Below, one piece after another: positions 24,601-37,850 of a stretch of DNA of 60,000 nucleotides. Positions within the stretch are counted from its first letter, which is position 1; each line of letters starts with the position of its first letter. Made by a program: the position numbers and the translations under genes. The notes under the pieces are model-generated. The model made no database searches. It worked only from the letters and a program-made list of their open reading frames with translations, and was not told the DNA's origin. This DNA comes from Chrysomallon squamiferum. Lineage: Eukaryota > Mollusca > Gastropoda > Neomphalida > Peltospiridae. The DNA lies in the NCBI GenBank assembly GCA_012295275.1, contig CM022672.1, forward strand, positions 20,216,894 through 20,276,893. Reading direction: 5' to 3'.

Positions 24601-25029
24601 AAATGTCTTTGTCAATGCATCATACGAAGGGGTTCGTTGGAAACAAGCCAAAAAGTAATGCTAGATAAATAATAAGTCTATTCTACATACAGATGAAAAA
24701 AACAACGAAATAGTGCAAAGTGCTAAACAGTTTTGATGTTATAGAAATTTAGAAATAAATGATTCAATAATAATTGTATATACTTATAAATAAATATGCA
24801 TACATTCATGTACTTATACACATGTCTATGCTTACGTCAAATATATATATATATATATGCTGTGTTTGAACTGATAGAATGATATTCTAGACGAAATTTT
24901 AACTATGGTATACGTATTAACATTAGTTACATCTGTATGAACGTGTTTGTATGTATGAATGTACTCGTGCATCTATGTATGAATGTGTGTGTGTTAATTA
25001 CTATAGTTTTTACGCGCGCGCACACTCAC

Positions 25030-25073
<44 letters not shown>

Positions 25074-26059
25074 TGACTTGGTGTTTGATCATCATAACAT
25101 AATCAGTTAAATCCTGCTTACAAAAATCGTTCAACGATTTCTGGTCACAATATCCGCTGGAAACCTCATGGTAACCAAAACCAAGTGGTTGAGTAGCAAT
25201 ATTGCATGAATAAATTGTATTTTCAAAAGTACTTTTAATATATATTCATATATATATATTATTTTTTTTTTTTTTTTTTTTTTTTTTAAGCAACAAAAGC
25301 AAACAAAAATAAATAAGATGCCATTTTTTTTCCAAAACTGCATAGTGCCATTTCTTGCGGGTGCCATTTTTTTTCCAGTGCCATTATTTCCTATAGCCAG
25401 TGGAGTATACACCTCTTGCAAACTCAATTAAATCGCCAGGATCACCATCAGATATGTTACTTTTCTTAACAAGTAATGTGATTTTAATCTGCAATGGGAT
25501 ATTTTACAATAACAAACAGCAGATTAATTATACATTATTCAGATAATTGCTCTTTTGACGTGTTTATTTATAAAACTGGAAATACCTATTTTTTCGAGAA
25601 TATTGCTATAACATTAACGTGCAAGTTACAGCTTGGAAATATCTAGATTTTTTAATGATGTGTCACTGTTTTGTTGTTATCACAAAACAAGCTGATAGTT
25701 AACTATGCACATTGTTGAATTTACTTTCAAATGCACATGGATTTAGCTAAGTCCATATTATGTATCTTTGTGTACATATGTAAATATTTATTATACAAAC
25801 TGACAGATATGAACCCTAACAAAATAAATTAAACCTTTTACAAACCTCCTTTTTCTATTTAGTAATAAATTTTGTGAGCCGGGTGTATATGTTCACGTGA
25901 GTGTTTGTGTGTGTGTATATAACGGTATCTAAAAAGAAAATACTTAATATTTAAAGCTGCAAGGTTAGCTGATACTGACACGTAATACATACATACGAAC
26001 ATACACTAATACAATGTCCAAGTTTCCTGTTAAAATCAATATCATTCCATGACTTGTTT

Positions 26060-27372
26060 TTAAAATTTCATTTCTCTGTTTTTAGAATCTTTCATCATGT
26101 AAGAAGCTACCTCTGTCACGAATTGCACAGCTCCAGTTATAAACGTCTGAACCTAGAAAATTGAAAACTATTTTAGTACAAAAGAAAAAACCAAAAGGAG
26201 AAGAATTAGACAATTTAAAAATGTAAATGAAGCACTACTGTATAAAAATGACATTTCTTTTTTTCAGGGACAGTAATATGATAAATTTAAAATTAAATAA
26301 AATTTATAAAAAAAGGATTGAAGAAGCACAGAAATATAAAATATCGAAAAGAAACATTTTCTTTTATAAGACAAAGTAATGATTGCTAATAATTAATAGA
26401 GATACTGCTGTCGATAAAATGGTGGCGAGGAGATAAATTAAATTAAAGAAATATAAGACAAGGAAGTAACGGTTTTAATAATAATTATCATTTCATTAAA
26501 AAAAAAAAAAAAAAAAAAAAAATAGTAAATTTTGAATTCAAATGATTGTCTTGATTTTATATGTATGTATGAGTGTTTGATTGTGTTTGTGTGTGTGTGT
26601 GTGCAAACAAAATAAATGAAAACCATATTCTTCCTAAAATAACAAAATTAATAGTAAAATTCAACACAGGTCACTTAATATATTTGTCAGCTTCTTTTAC
26701 TGGAATTGGAACATAATATGCTTTAAATTGCTTTTAAACCGTCATATAACGGCTTGTACAAACATGAAATAAAACAATCTATAGATTAATACTTTTCCTT
26801 TTATAATTTATTTCAATACTTAATGAAAACAAATCTTTGTGTTACAATAATCACTGGTACATTTACCTGTCCACTTTCTTCAGTGTCGTAAAGACACCAA
26901 TTGGCGAAGTGTTCACAGTTGTTGAGCATCAGATTATAATTACATTCTCCAATTTTTGACAAACCTCTTCGAACTATTTCTCTTTTTTCCAAAGGTCTGA
27001 AATAACATAACAAACAAACAAACAAACAAAAAAATTCATATGACGATACAATTCATCACTAAAGTAAAAAAAATGTTTGGATACGTTCAGGTTTTGGGGC
27101 CGATTTTGTGATTGATTGATTAATTGACGTTTTAATTATTACTATTATATTTTTAAAAACATTTAGTAGTAGTAGTAGTAGTAGTATATATATATTTTTG
27201 TTTCTGTCAGTGAAATAAGCATTACTTTCTTTTCTCGTCGTTTGAGTTGTTTCTGAATGCTTGGCTGTCTCCCTTCACGAACCAGAAGTCATCTTCTCTG
27301 ACATGTGCTGTCTTAGCGTTTTTTTCACCGTCTGCACCAGACAGATGAATTACTTTTTCATCTCCTGCAGTT

Positions 27373-27403
<31 letters not shown>

Positions 27404-27553
27404 TGTGATGATGATGATGATGATGATGACGTGGTTAATAATGATGTAACGGTAGATTTACCTTTGTATACCGCCCAATGACAATACACGTCTCGCTTAA
27501 ATTCCCTGGCTCCAATTCGGTTATGTTCTCTCTCGTTATTTGTAACTTGGTTG
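26060..27553 (-). pseudogene. Inverted LRAT-like paralog of the 34159 gene, broken exon 1
   Basis: Minus-strand exon 2 (27226-27364) is identical by eye to exon 2 of the gene at 34159. Exon 3 (26867-26996) keeps NCEHFANWC with Cys. Exon 4 (26060-26152) opens VQTFITGAVQFV but stops six residues early. Exon 1 (about 27471-27553) still reads NITELEPG and ends CATTGGGCGGTATACAAAG, yet about ten bases are missing in the middle and the ATG is lost at a junction with TACTAGTATTAATAATATAAAG. The catalytic His is therefore out of frame. A pseudogene unless an alternative first exon exists. Confidence 0.8.
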
Positions 27554-27572
27554 TACTAGTATTAATAATATA

Positions 27573-27612
<40 letters not shown>

Positions 27613-29026
27613 AAAATAAAATAAATAAATATATATATATATATATATATAAGAATAATACTGAAGATTTTTATTTATTCATTTTGGTGGTACAAAAATC
27701 TGAGTTAGAAAAGTTTTATTATGACTTCAGATTGGTTGATTTGGTATTAAATATGAACATTAATTATCAGCATCATCCAAGACGTTCCCGGTTGTGTCTT
27801 CAAGCTCTTTCCCTGTTCGCTTCTGCTAATCACACAGCCAAGTGTAGTCTTTACATATAAATTATCTAGCAGTCACTCCCCTTTTCCAGGTTGTCACATG
27901 TCTACTCCAGTTAGAAATTCTCCAATAGTCACTAGACACGAGGACAAATTGTTACATTTCTCATCAGACAGCTGATGATATTCTCACTTTTCAAGCACAT
28001 GTTAAGTTGTGACATAAAACTCTTCTTAAAAATTCTCATCTATCACTTCTTGACAGTTTGTTCAGGTGTATTTGTTTATCGGTCTATGAACTAATGAATA
28101 ATATATATATAAACAAAAAAAAAAAAACAAAAAAAAAACCCAATAGTAACAAAGATGAACACCCCCTAGAAAAGGAAACATAAAAATAAATTTATATTCA
28201 TAAATATTTAGCCAGAAACTTGTATATTATACAAATGTTAAAAGAGAAAGATATAATAAAAAAAACATATAACCAATAAAGAACCAGCTTTTATTTTAAA
28301 ATATTAAAATATTTTCTCTGTAAACATTTACACAGATTCCAAAATATTTGTGTTCCAAATATGTCATTTATTATCTGATTCAAATTACCTCAAACATAGA
28401 AATTTCTAACGTCTTCAGTGAGTTATTAAAAAAAATATTTACATTAGCTAAAAAATCAAATATGTCTGGAATAGTGAAAAGCTGGTGTTTTCCATCTTAC
28501 ACTTTGCGTCTGTTGATGTATTAAGTAAATTAATCAGAGAAAAATAACTAACTTAGTACTGGAAAATGACCTGGGTCTTTGTTAACATTAAAATTACATT
28601 TCTGAGACCTGCTCAACGAGAGAGGAACTAAGTATTGCAAATCAAAATGGTTTCATCACTAGGCAAACTGTGGTATAAATACTCTTCCAGAAATACAGCA
28701 GAAAATCCAAATATAAGCTGTTTATCAGTTTGCAGATTTTTATCCTCCGAGATGTTTCATAGAGCACTTATAATGACCACTTTTAGGATCAATACCGCAG
28801 ATAGGTACATACCTCTTTACACGTCTTCCCAGTTTTATCAATGTTGTCCCAATACATTTTTATTGGCTTTCCAACGCATTTATGTTTGAATGGACGATCT
28901 TTGGACATTGCCTCGTCAGAGAAATATTTTAAATAGAAGTTTTAAAATTTCATTTCACAACAATATTTGTAACATTAATGTAACTCTTAATTAGGTTATT
29001 ACTACTACTACCACCACTATAATTAC

Positions 29027-29081
<55 letters not shown>

Positions 29082-30013
29082 TAATAATAAATAATAGAGC
29101 AAACTTGTTATAATAATGTTAAATATAAACGTAAAGCACTTAATACAATTAAATGTGTATTTGGACAATACTGTCAAGTTTATATTTAAATAATATTGTT
29201 AAAGTTTCACTTACAAAAATACTGCTCAATGTACATTTAAATAATACAGCACTGTTAAATGTAAATGTAACTTAAACTGTTAAATGTATTTAAATAATAT
29301 TGCTGAATGCACTCAAATAATCTTGTACATCTGAATTTTTGTAAAATTCGGTACAGAAAGCCACGAATAAACAAGTAGGTGTGTGGGGAAAAAAACAAAC
29401 AGAGAAAGAGATATATAACAGGAAAAATTTACAGTGTGTACTTTGCAACATCTGCTAAACGGAAGACTGTACACACGTATATTTTATCACAAATATGTCG
29501 TATCCGGGTCAGTGTAATACGTGTCAGTTAATTATTTTCTGTTTTAAATACACACACAAACACACATGTGAACATACACACCTGCACACACCATTCATTA
29601 CTAAATAGAAAAATAGGTTTGTATAGTATTAATTCGTTTTGCTAGAGTTCATGCCTGTCAGTCAGTATAATAAGTATTTACATGTATGTACAAGTACAGA
29701 CAGGAACGCAAAGATACATAATATGGACTTAGCTAAATGTGTGTGCATTTGAAAATCAATTCCACACTGTGCATAGTTTCTTATCAGTCCTAAAAATAAC
29801 TGTATTCTGTGACGTGTTAATCATATGTTCAACCAATACAATTATGAGTAATCTGGGTTTTTCTAAGTTGTTGTTTCCAGTCCCATAAAAAATTCTAAGT
29901 AAAAACGACTGAAGAACAATTAACTGATTAGTGTATTTGGCGTCGAGCCAATGTTCTAAACTACAGTTTGTTAATGTAAAGATACCCTTTTTGAAGAAGA
30001 CTGAAGACGAAAA
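27554..30013. other. Gene-free region, direct copy of 36.7-38.3 kb plus a promoter flank
   Basis: Begins with (GAAA)n and (TA)n at about 27570-27650. Bases about 27660-29340 match about 36690-38340 in the same orientation, including an open but unrecognised frame (28635-28889 here, 37399-37632 there) and an (AAT)n tract (29027-29095). From about 29460 the sequence resembles the DNA upstream of the gene at 4262. Confidence 0.6.
29027..29095. repeat. (AAT)n microsatellite
   Basis: About 23 near-perfect units. A matching tract lies at 37796-37848 in the duplicated flank. Confidence 0.95.
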
Positions 30014-31646
30014 ATGACATTACTTATTACGAAGTACAACATATCTCATCTTGAACCCGGCGATTTAATTGAGTTTCAAAGAGGTGTATATTCCCACTGG
30101 GCAGTTTATAAAGGTAACTATGTCATATACATCTGTGTAATAATTTTATTTACTTCTATTATTATTATTGTGTGCGTAAAGTGATCGACTTTGCTCACTT
30201 TTCCCGATGGGCCATACGGTGTTGGGTAAATCATTTGTTTGCTGTGGTAGCTGTAAGGTTAATTGTAATTAGGTAAAAGTAAATATTTGACGACAACGTG
30301 AATCTGATTTTGTTATATCTTCGATAGCAAGTTTTAGTTATTCTCCCAGGTGATGAGGAAGTGGTTCACCTAGCCGGAGAAGACGGAGACGGTATCGACA
30401 GCAACGTACAACATTCGTTCTCGATTGGAGGCAAAATATTTAACAAAGCCTGTGTCAGAGTGGACAACATTTGGAAAGTTGCTGCTGGGAGTAAAGCCTA
30501 CAAGAACAATGCTAATGACGGCAAATTAAAGTGAGTAGGCTACACCAACATAAACAACGACTGATATAATAAAAAATACATATTTGTTTGGATTTTTAAA
30601 ATATTGTTGTTGTTGTGTTTAACAGTAAGGAATATGTATTCGGTATAAAGAGATGGGATATTTAAAATTTACATCAGCCTTGAGATTTGCAATGAAACAC
30701 ATATCTCGATTTTTGAAACACCAGTGTGTAATCTATATTTTTTTAATAAGTTATGGACGAGGGACAGTATATCCAATTTATTTTATGTGTTTCTTAATAT
30801 TTATTTAATGAAAAATTTATTTTCATCATCTGAGTTACTGAATTTGAATTTCAGTCCGCTACGAAAACAGAATATTGTTCAGAGAGCGTTATCTAAACTT
30901 GGCCGAGTTGGTTACAATCTTATTTATAAAAACTGTGAACATTTCGCTAACTGGTGTCGTTATGATACTGAAAAAAGTGGACAGGTAAACAAACTGAATC
31001 ATCATCATCATCATCATCATAACCATCAATACACAACCAACATATATAATAATAAAATAAAACAAAACACCTAAAGTATACAAAGACTGATCGTTCGACC
31101 TAAAATGCCTCTCATACTCCTCTCTGTAGGAAAGAGATATAAATACATAAATATGGAGCGGGTTTTTTTTTTTTTTTTTTTTAAATATTACGATTTTTCT
31201 CTGCTATTTCGATAATAAAATATTTCGTCCGTATTTCTTTTTTTTTTTTTACTAAATAAATAAATAAATATTTATTTATTTTATTATATTAAATTATTTT
31301 ACGACATTTTTTAATTCTTTATTTTTATTTTATTTTATATAATTTATATTATTATTATTAGTTTGTTGGGTTTTTTTTTTTTACTTTATTTCATATATAT
31401 TATATTGTTTGGTTTTATTTACTGGTTTATTTTATTTTATTTATTTATTTATTTATTTATTTTTTTTTATTTATTTTATTGTATTGTATTTATAATATTT
31501 TATTTTAGCGGTATTTATTATGTTTTCAGGTGGAAAGTGTTGCTACTGTTGCCTTTATGGGTTTAGCTGCCGTCGCTGCTGTTGGTGTTGCCTACATGTT
31601 TAGTGGTTCTGATAAAGAAAAGAAAAGCAGAACACAGTCGAATTAA
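30014..31646 (+). CDS. LRAT/PLAAT-like phospholipase A/acyltransferase, second complete plus-strand gene
   Basis: Exons 30014-30113, 30350-30530, 30855-30984 and 31530-31646 (100+181+130+117 bases) encode 175 residues. Motifs: SHWAVYKG with His28, VVHL with His40, NCEHFANWCRYD with Cys121, then an Ala/Val-rich membrane segment and the tail SGSDKEKKSRTQSN, identical to the tail of the 4262 gene. Residues 122-137 after the Cys are also identical. Between these conserved points the two proteins differ at more than 20 positions in exons 1-3, while intron 1 differs at only three. The upstream 80 bases share the block before the ATG (GACTGAAGACGAAAA). A His codon run (CATCATCAT) lies in intron 3 and is not coding. 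Function as for the 4262 gene. Confidence 0.9.
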
Positions 31647-32082
31647 AATTTCCAGCTTCCAGTTCCAGAAGAACAACAAAGAAGAAAGACTAAACTGAAC
31701 ACATGTATCACCTTTAGAAGCAAAATAAATTTTGTACGATTTGGTTTTACCTTAATGTAAACCTTTCATTTTTCATGAAGTATATTTTATTCATTTGCAA
31801 TAAACTGTTACAATTAAATGGTACTAAATAAATGTTATTTGTTATATTTTGGTTCGTTATATATATATTTATTTTTTTTTTTTTTTTTCTAATCCAACAA
31901 TATATATATATATGTTTGTAACGGGGCTGTGTTTTCAGTCTATCAAAAACGAATATCGGTAATGTAATCAAACATCGTCTCTACAAGTCGTATACATTTT
32001 AATATTTTTACATTTTATAAACTGAAAGTTAAAACAATCCCCCCCCCCAAAAAAAAAAAAAACTCCAACTAATTAAGAACTA
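31647..32082. other. 3' flank of the 30014 gene
   Basis: The first 100 bases match the 3' UTR of the 4262 gene (TTCCAGCTTCCAGTTCCAGA, then TATCACCTTTAGAAGCAAAA, with AATAAA next). Then a TA tract, a T run and a C8-A12 run at about 32038-32062. No gene. Confidence 0.6.
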
Positions 32083-32316
32083 ATGTTCAGAACTCAGAGA
32101 ACAATCAAATGCCAATTGTTCACGGACTGTCGGTTATTTACCAATATATGTCTTGAAGGTTTCCATTCGCGAGTCAACAGGCTGCTTCATCATAAACATC
32201 CAAACATGTACAGATTTGTGGACTTGATCAAGGGGATAGAGAAATGTGAAAGAGCAAAGTTGGTGCAGTTGAATGCTGAAGCTGTACCACCACCGTTGAA
32301 ACTTCCGGGATCTTGA
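32083..32316 (+). mobile_element. MULE-type transposase C-terminal remnant
   Basis: The open frame of 77 codons reads NICLEGFHSRVNRLLHHKHP, then NMYRFVDLIKG. This matches the pattern of the C-terminal part of MULE/Phantom-like transposases (E-G-[WF]-H-x-x-[FV]-N, then H-P-N-x-[WY]-[RK]-F-[IV]-[DE]). The catalytic DDE part is missing. Called from memory of the family pattern, without a search. Confidence 0.6.
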
Positions 32317-33330
32317 CTGCATTTCATTTTTTCATTTTTTGATTTAACGAAGACAGTTGGACGCCACTGGTTGAAACTGCAGTGACTGCATTTATTTATT
32401 TATTTTTTTTATTTTTTTTTTATTTTTTTATTATTGGTGAAATGAACTACATTCACTTCATTCAATACATGGATTATTTCGTTATTTGTCATATTTCCAT
32501 ACTTTATGCGAGAAGTATATTCATATCATATATGCAATAATAATCGGTTTCTAGATAATCTGGAACAGTTCATTATAATGGATGAGGTAACAATATACAC
32601 GGTTCGGTTTCCGACTTGGTCGAATTCTCAAAAGGTCGAAATACCTGATTACCTGTGTATGTAATGAACATGGCCTCTTCGTGTTCATACAACTTTTGAT
32701 TATGGTTTATTTACTGCACTACCACCGAGAAAAAAGAGTCTACCGGGATCGCGACAATAGAGTCAGTCACCTCAAGCAGCAACCCACTGACAGAACCAAG
32801 ACACCTGGACGCCATCTCATAAAGCTGCAGTGACTGCTCTTCTTTTTCTTTTTTTTTTTGGGGGGGGAAATAAACTACATCCACTAGATTCAATTCAATG
32901 CGTGGATTATTTCGATATTTGTCATATTTCCATACTTTATGCGATAAGCGATACTGATATCATCTATGCCAGGGGTGCCCACACTTTTTTGGCTTGCGAG
33001 CTACTTTTTAAACGACCAAGTCAAAATGAGCTACCTACAATAAAAACGCAAAGCATTTATTATGGCTGAAGGATGGATGATAGGTTATTTTTTAGGTGTC
33101 GTGCGATCTACCCACACTGTCTGTGCGATCAACGTATTGGGTATAGGATAGGATAGGAAAAAAATTAACGTGCTAATCAGAGCAAGCTGTTGTGAATCAC
33201 GTCTGCGACGGGCACGCTTTCTGACAGGTCAGCGGGCGTGTCCGTCGCAGATATTGGGTATCCCTGATCTAATCGGTTATAATAATAATCTGGAACAGTT
33301 CATTTTAATGACTGAGGTAAGAACATACAT
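32280..33330. repeat. Two diverged direct copies next to the transposase remnant
   Basis: A segment at about 32355-32606 (GGACGCCA...CTGCAGTGACTGC...TCATATTTCCATACTTTATGCG...GGAACAGTTCATT) recurs at about 32805-33330. The second copy carries the hAT-like insertion and a better preserved preceding stretch (about 32745-32800, which translates YRDRDNRVSHLKQQ). These are probably the 3' ends of two MULE copies. Confidence 0.6.
32970..33266. mobile_element. hAT-like non-autonomous element (297 bases)
   Basis: Ends CAGGGGTGCCCA and, on the other strand, CAGGGATACCCA. Flanking octamers ATCTATGC and ATCTAATC are an imperfect 8-base target duplication, the size made by hAT transposases. The homologous direct copy (about 32540) has no insert. 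The interior has the GCGAGCTAC / GCGATCTACC phrases common in such elements and no coding capacity. Confidence 0.7.
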
Positions 33331-34158
33331 GTCGGTAAGACCATTGATGGGAGTAACCCCACTAAGACCAATGAACCATATCTATTGTTGTTTTAGGCCG
33401 GTAAGATAGCACCACGGGCAGTCATTACCATATATTAATGTCCCTCGTGTCTTGGAGGAATTTCCCAAGTTCTTTTAAGTCCAAACAAACAGAAATGAAA
33501 CTCAGACACATTAATGGTGTTTATGTAACTTAAGATTATACTTGATGTTTTTAATTCAGTTCTTCACGTATTTATTTCTAAATTTCTATAATGGTCAATA
33601 TATTTAATTTATTTGTACATGCAATTATAATTTACAATTCAGTCACTTTATTTCTAAATCTCTATAATGGTCAGTCTGTTTAACCCTTTAACCACTTTTT
33701 AAATTTTTTATTTATTTATTTTTTTATTATTATTCATGTGTATGTATAATAGACTTAGTATTTATCTAACATTACTTTTTGGCTTGTTTCCAACGAAACC
33801 CTTCTGCAATGACGAAAAAAAAAAGTGTTTATTATAATCAGCAGTTTTCCGGGAATCAATAATGCAGAGTAATTCAGGTCAGGCCTGTGTCTAATTGTTC
33901 TTCAAGAATGTCATTTTAGATTACAAAAAGATAATTTATTCATGTCTAACCTGAAGTCTCTTACATATATAAAATATATAGAGTTAAACAATGCGTATAA
34001 GCCGTAACTGACTGTCATTATAAACATTTACATTAGAAAAGGACAATTTATTAAATATACAACAAGGAAACTTTCGGCGCTGTTTCTTTTGGAATTATGC
34101 GACAACTGGCCTGTGTTTTTTATAATGACTGACTAAGTTTGTTCACTTCTGTCTAATA
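33331..34158. other. 5' flank of the 34159 gene
   Basis: Bases about 33790-34130 are present in inverse orientation at about 23850-24150 and 24600-24660. The duplication presumably includes the promoter. No other gene seen. Confidence 0.5.
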
Positions 34159-34299
34159 ATGGCTACAACCAAGTTAGAAATAACGAAAGAAAACATAACC
34201 GAATTGGAGCCAGGCGATTTGGTGGAGTTTACGCGAGGCCTGTATTGTCATTGGGCGGTATACAAAGGTAAATCTACCGTTACATCATTATTAACCACG

Positions 34300-34370
<71 letters not shown>

Positions 34371-35290
34371 ACTGCAGGAGATGAAAAAGTAATTCATCTG
34401 TCTGGTGCAGACGGTGAAAAAAACGCTAAGACAGCACATGTCAGAGAAGATGACTTCTGGTTCGTGAAGGGAGACAGCCAAGCATTCAGAAACAACTCAA
34501 ACGACGAGAAAAGAAAGTAATGCTTATTTCACTGACAGAAAAAAGAATATATATATACTACTACTACTAAATGTTTTTAAAAATATAATAGTAATAATTC
34601 AAAAGTTAATTAATCAATCAATCATAAAATCGGCCCCAAAACCAGAAAAACAAAGAAAAACTTTCATAGTTTATTTTGAACATACCAAAAAAATGTTTTT
34701 ACTTTAGTGATGAATTGTATCGTAATATGGATTTTTTTTTTTATGTTATGTTATTTCAGACCTTTGGAAAAAAGAGAAATAGTGCGAAGAGGTTTGTCAA
34801 AAATTGGAGAAGGTAATTACAATCTGATGCTCAACAACTGTGAACACTTTGCCAATTGGTGTCGATACGACACTGAAGAAAGTGGACAGGTAAATGTACC
34901 AGTGATTATTGTAACACAAAGATTTGTTTTCATTAAGTATTGAAATAAATTATAAAAGAAAACGTATTGATTTTTGCAAATAAAAATTTAGTATTCCTCT
35001 TCAATAAACCAGTACAAGTCAACAAGTTACTGGAAATTAAGAACCGAAAAGAATTTATTGTCATAAATTGCGTAAAAATAGGTATAGTTCATATAAGTGT
35101 CTATGTATTCCTATAGATTGTTTTATTTCATGTTTGTACAAGCTGTTATATGACGGTTTAAAAGCAGTTTAAAGCATATTATGTTCCAATTCCAGTAAAA
35201 GAAGCTGATAAATATATTAAGTGACCTGTGTTGAATTTTACTATTTATTGTATTATTTTACGAAAAATATGGTTTTCATTTATTTTGTTT

Positions 35291-35326
<36 letters not shown>

Positions 35327-35885
35327 GGAAACACGATCAAACACTCATACATACATACATATAAAATCAAGACAATCATTTGAATTCAAAATTTACTTTT
35401 TTTTTTTTTTTTTTTTAATGAAATGATAATTATTATTAAAACCGTTACTTCCTTGTCTTATATTTCTTTAAATCATACAATTTTAATTTAATTTATCTCC
35501 TCACCACCATTTTATCAACAGCAGTATCTCTATTAATTACTAGTAATCATTACTTTGTCTTATAAAAGAAAATGTTTCTTTTCGATATTTTATATTTCTG
35601 TGCTTCTTCAATCCTTTTTTTTTCAAATGGTTTTTTAACTTTAAATTTATCATATTACTGTACCCGAAAAAGAGAAATGTCATTTTTATACAGTAGTGCT
35701 TCATTTACATTTTTAAATTGTCTAATTCTTCTCCTGGTTTTCTCTTCTGCACTAAAATAGTTTTCATTTTCTAGGTTGAAACGTTTATAACTGGAGCTGT
35801 GCAATTTGTGACAGAGGTAGCTTCTTACCTGATGAAAGATTCTGAAAACAGAGAAAGAAATTTAAAAAAAAAAGTCATGGAATGA
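34159..35885 (+). CDS. LRAT/PLAAT-like phospholipase A/acyltransferase, third complete plus-strand gene
   Basis: Exons 34159-34267, 34378-34516, 34760-34889 and 35775-35885 (109+139+130+111 bases) give 162 residues. LEPGDLVEFTRGLYCHWAVY carries His31, KVIHL His43, and NCEHFANWCRYD the Cys. Exon 2 is 42 bases shorter than in the 4262 and 30014 genes. Exon 4 is quite different: VETFITGAVQFVTEVASYLM is less hydrophobic than the Ala/Val helices of its relatives and is followed by a strongly charged end (ENRERNLKKK), so membrane anchoring is doubtful, and an amphipathic helix is as likely. Intron 1 is only 110 bases and made largely of CAT and ATT triplets. An inverted, broken duplicate lies at 26060-27553. 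Confidence 0.9.
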
Positions 35886-37791
35886 TATTGATTTTAACAG
35901 GAAACTTGGACATTGTATTACTCTATTTAATATGTCTAAACATTTTGCTTTAAAAAGATAAATTAGAAAAGATGGAGTGAAAAGAAATTACTTTAACATC
36001 TATATTTTTGTCTTTTTATCTTTTCCATATTGTCCTTTTGTTTTTTAAATTCCTTCATTTATTGTTCTGTGTTTTCATTATAGTCATCTCTCTCTCCCTG
36101 TTTCTCCTTATCTTCATTCTTGTGGATTTTGTGGGGTTTTTGTTTTACAAATTTCAAACATGTTTCTTTAATGTGCTTTTTAATGATTCTTTATCTAACT
36201 GGTCACCTTATAGACTAACCATTCAAACTTTAATAGTTTTATTTTTTAGTTTGAACATTTGAATATTTAAAAAACAAAACAATAACAAACAAACAAAAAA
36301 ACTATAGTTTTTTTGAATAAATAAATATATAATAATAATAATAATTAAATTTTTTTTTCTTTTTTTCTTAGCAAAGCAATGGTACAACACACTTGGTTGC
36401 AAACGCTTATCAGTCCAACAAAGAACACAGTGCTATCTCCAATACAGACTCCAAGGTTAATTCTTAAAACAGTAATGTCAGTATATAAGTTCTATTAAAT
36501 CTCTTGGTTACGAATTATATATTCTGTTCTTTCAGCAGCCTTGCGTGTAAACTTACATAATTAAAATAAATGCATGTTCAAGCTACTAGAATTAAATAAT
36601 AATAATGAAAAATAAAAATAATAACAAAATAAAAAGTAAATGAATAAAGAAATAAAAAATAATACATATAAATAAGAATAATATGGAAGATATTTATTTA
36701 TTTATATATTTTGGTGGTACAAAAATCTGAGTTAGAAAAGTTTTATTTTCACTTCAGATTGATTGATTTTGGTATTAAATACAAACATTAATTATCAGCA
36801 TCATCCAAGATGCTAATCACACAGCCAAGTGTAATCTTTACATATAAATTATCTAGCAGACACTCCCCTTTTCCAAGTTGTCACATGTCTACTCCAGTTA
36901 GAAATTCCCCAGTAGTCAGTTGATATTCTCACTTTCCAAGCACAAATTAAGTTGTGACGTGTAACTTCTACTTAAAAATTCTCTGCCAGTCACCTCTTGA
37001 CAATATGTTCAGTTTTTTTTTTATATATATATTATTCATTAGTTTATAGACCAATAAAACAAATAAAACAAAAGAAGAATAGCAAAGAACACCACCATCT
37101 AGAAAAGGAAAAATAAAAATAAATTAATTTTCATAAATATTTAGCTAGAAACTTGTATATCATAAAAGTGTTAAAAGAGAAAGATATAATAAAATAAAAT
37201 AAAATCAATAAAGAACCAGCTTTTATTTTCAAATATTAAAATATTGTTCATCTAACACTTTGCTTCTTTTGATATATTAAGTAAATTAATAAAAGTGAAG
37301 AGAGAATGCAACTGTCTTATACCTCTCCAGGCTCAACGAGACAGGAACTAAGTTTTGGAAATAAAAATGGTTTCATCACTATGCAAATTGTGGTATAAAT
37401 GTTCTTCCAAAAATACAGCAAAAATCCAAATATAAGCTGTCCATCAGTTTGCAGATTTTTGTCCTCTGACATGTTTCACAGAGCAGTTATAATGACCACT
37501 TTTAGGATCAATACCGCAGATAGGTACATACCTCTTTACACGTCTTCCCAATCAATTGTCCCAATACATTTTTATTGGCTTTCCAACGCATTTATGTTTG
37601 AATGGACGATTGCTGATACATCTGGTTGCTAATTGATTGTTATTAGCTTTCCGTCGCTTTTTATGTTTGAACGGATAGGTTTTTGGCACTGCCTTGTAAC
37701 AGAAACATTTTAAATGGAAGTTTTAAAATTTCATTACACTATGCATTTTTAACATTACTATAACTCTTTCTTAGGTTTTATAAATTTCCAC

Positions 37792-37850
<59 letters not shown>

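Larger units (their letters stand above)
22732..26059. other. Rearranged gene-free region
   Basis: Holds intron-3-like sequence, CA tracts (23133-23173 and 25030-25070), a 126-base palindrome, an inverted copy of the 5' flank of the 34159 gene (about 23820-24150 and 24600-24650) split by a GC-richer insertion, and DNA near 25690-25800 inversely matching about 29650-29790. No gene supported. Confidence 0.6.

Noticed and set aside
24367-24651. 94-codon minus-strand frame in the GC-richer block
   Set aside because: The frame lies in a probable insertion, has no recognised domain, and a longer frame is expected by chance at higher GC.
30724-31074. Single 116-codon frame with a poly-His tract
   Set aside because: Only its central part is exon 3; the start is intron 2 and the His run is intron 3 after the donor.
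34159-34371. Poly-Ser/Leu extension of the 34159 start frame
   Set aside because: It reads through the GTAAAT donor into CAT/ATT triplets of intron 1; the spliced form matches the family.
34248-34481. Minus-strand frame MAVSLHEPEVIFSDM, also on the plus strand at 27261-27449
   Set aside because: Antisense of exon 2 of the two inverted LRAT-like copies; identical only because exon 2 is identical.
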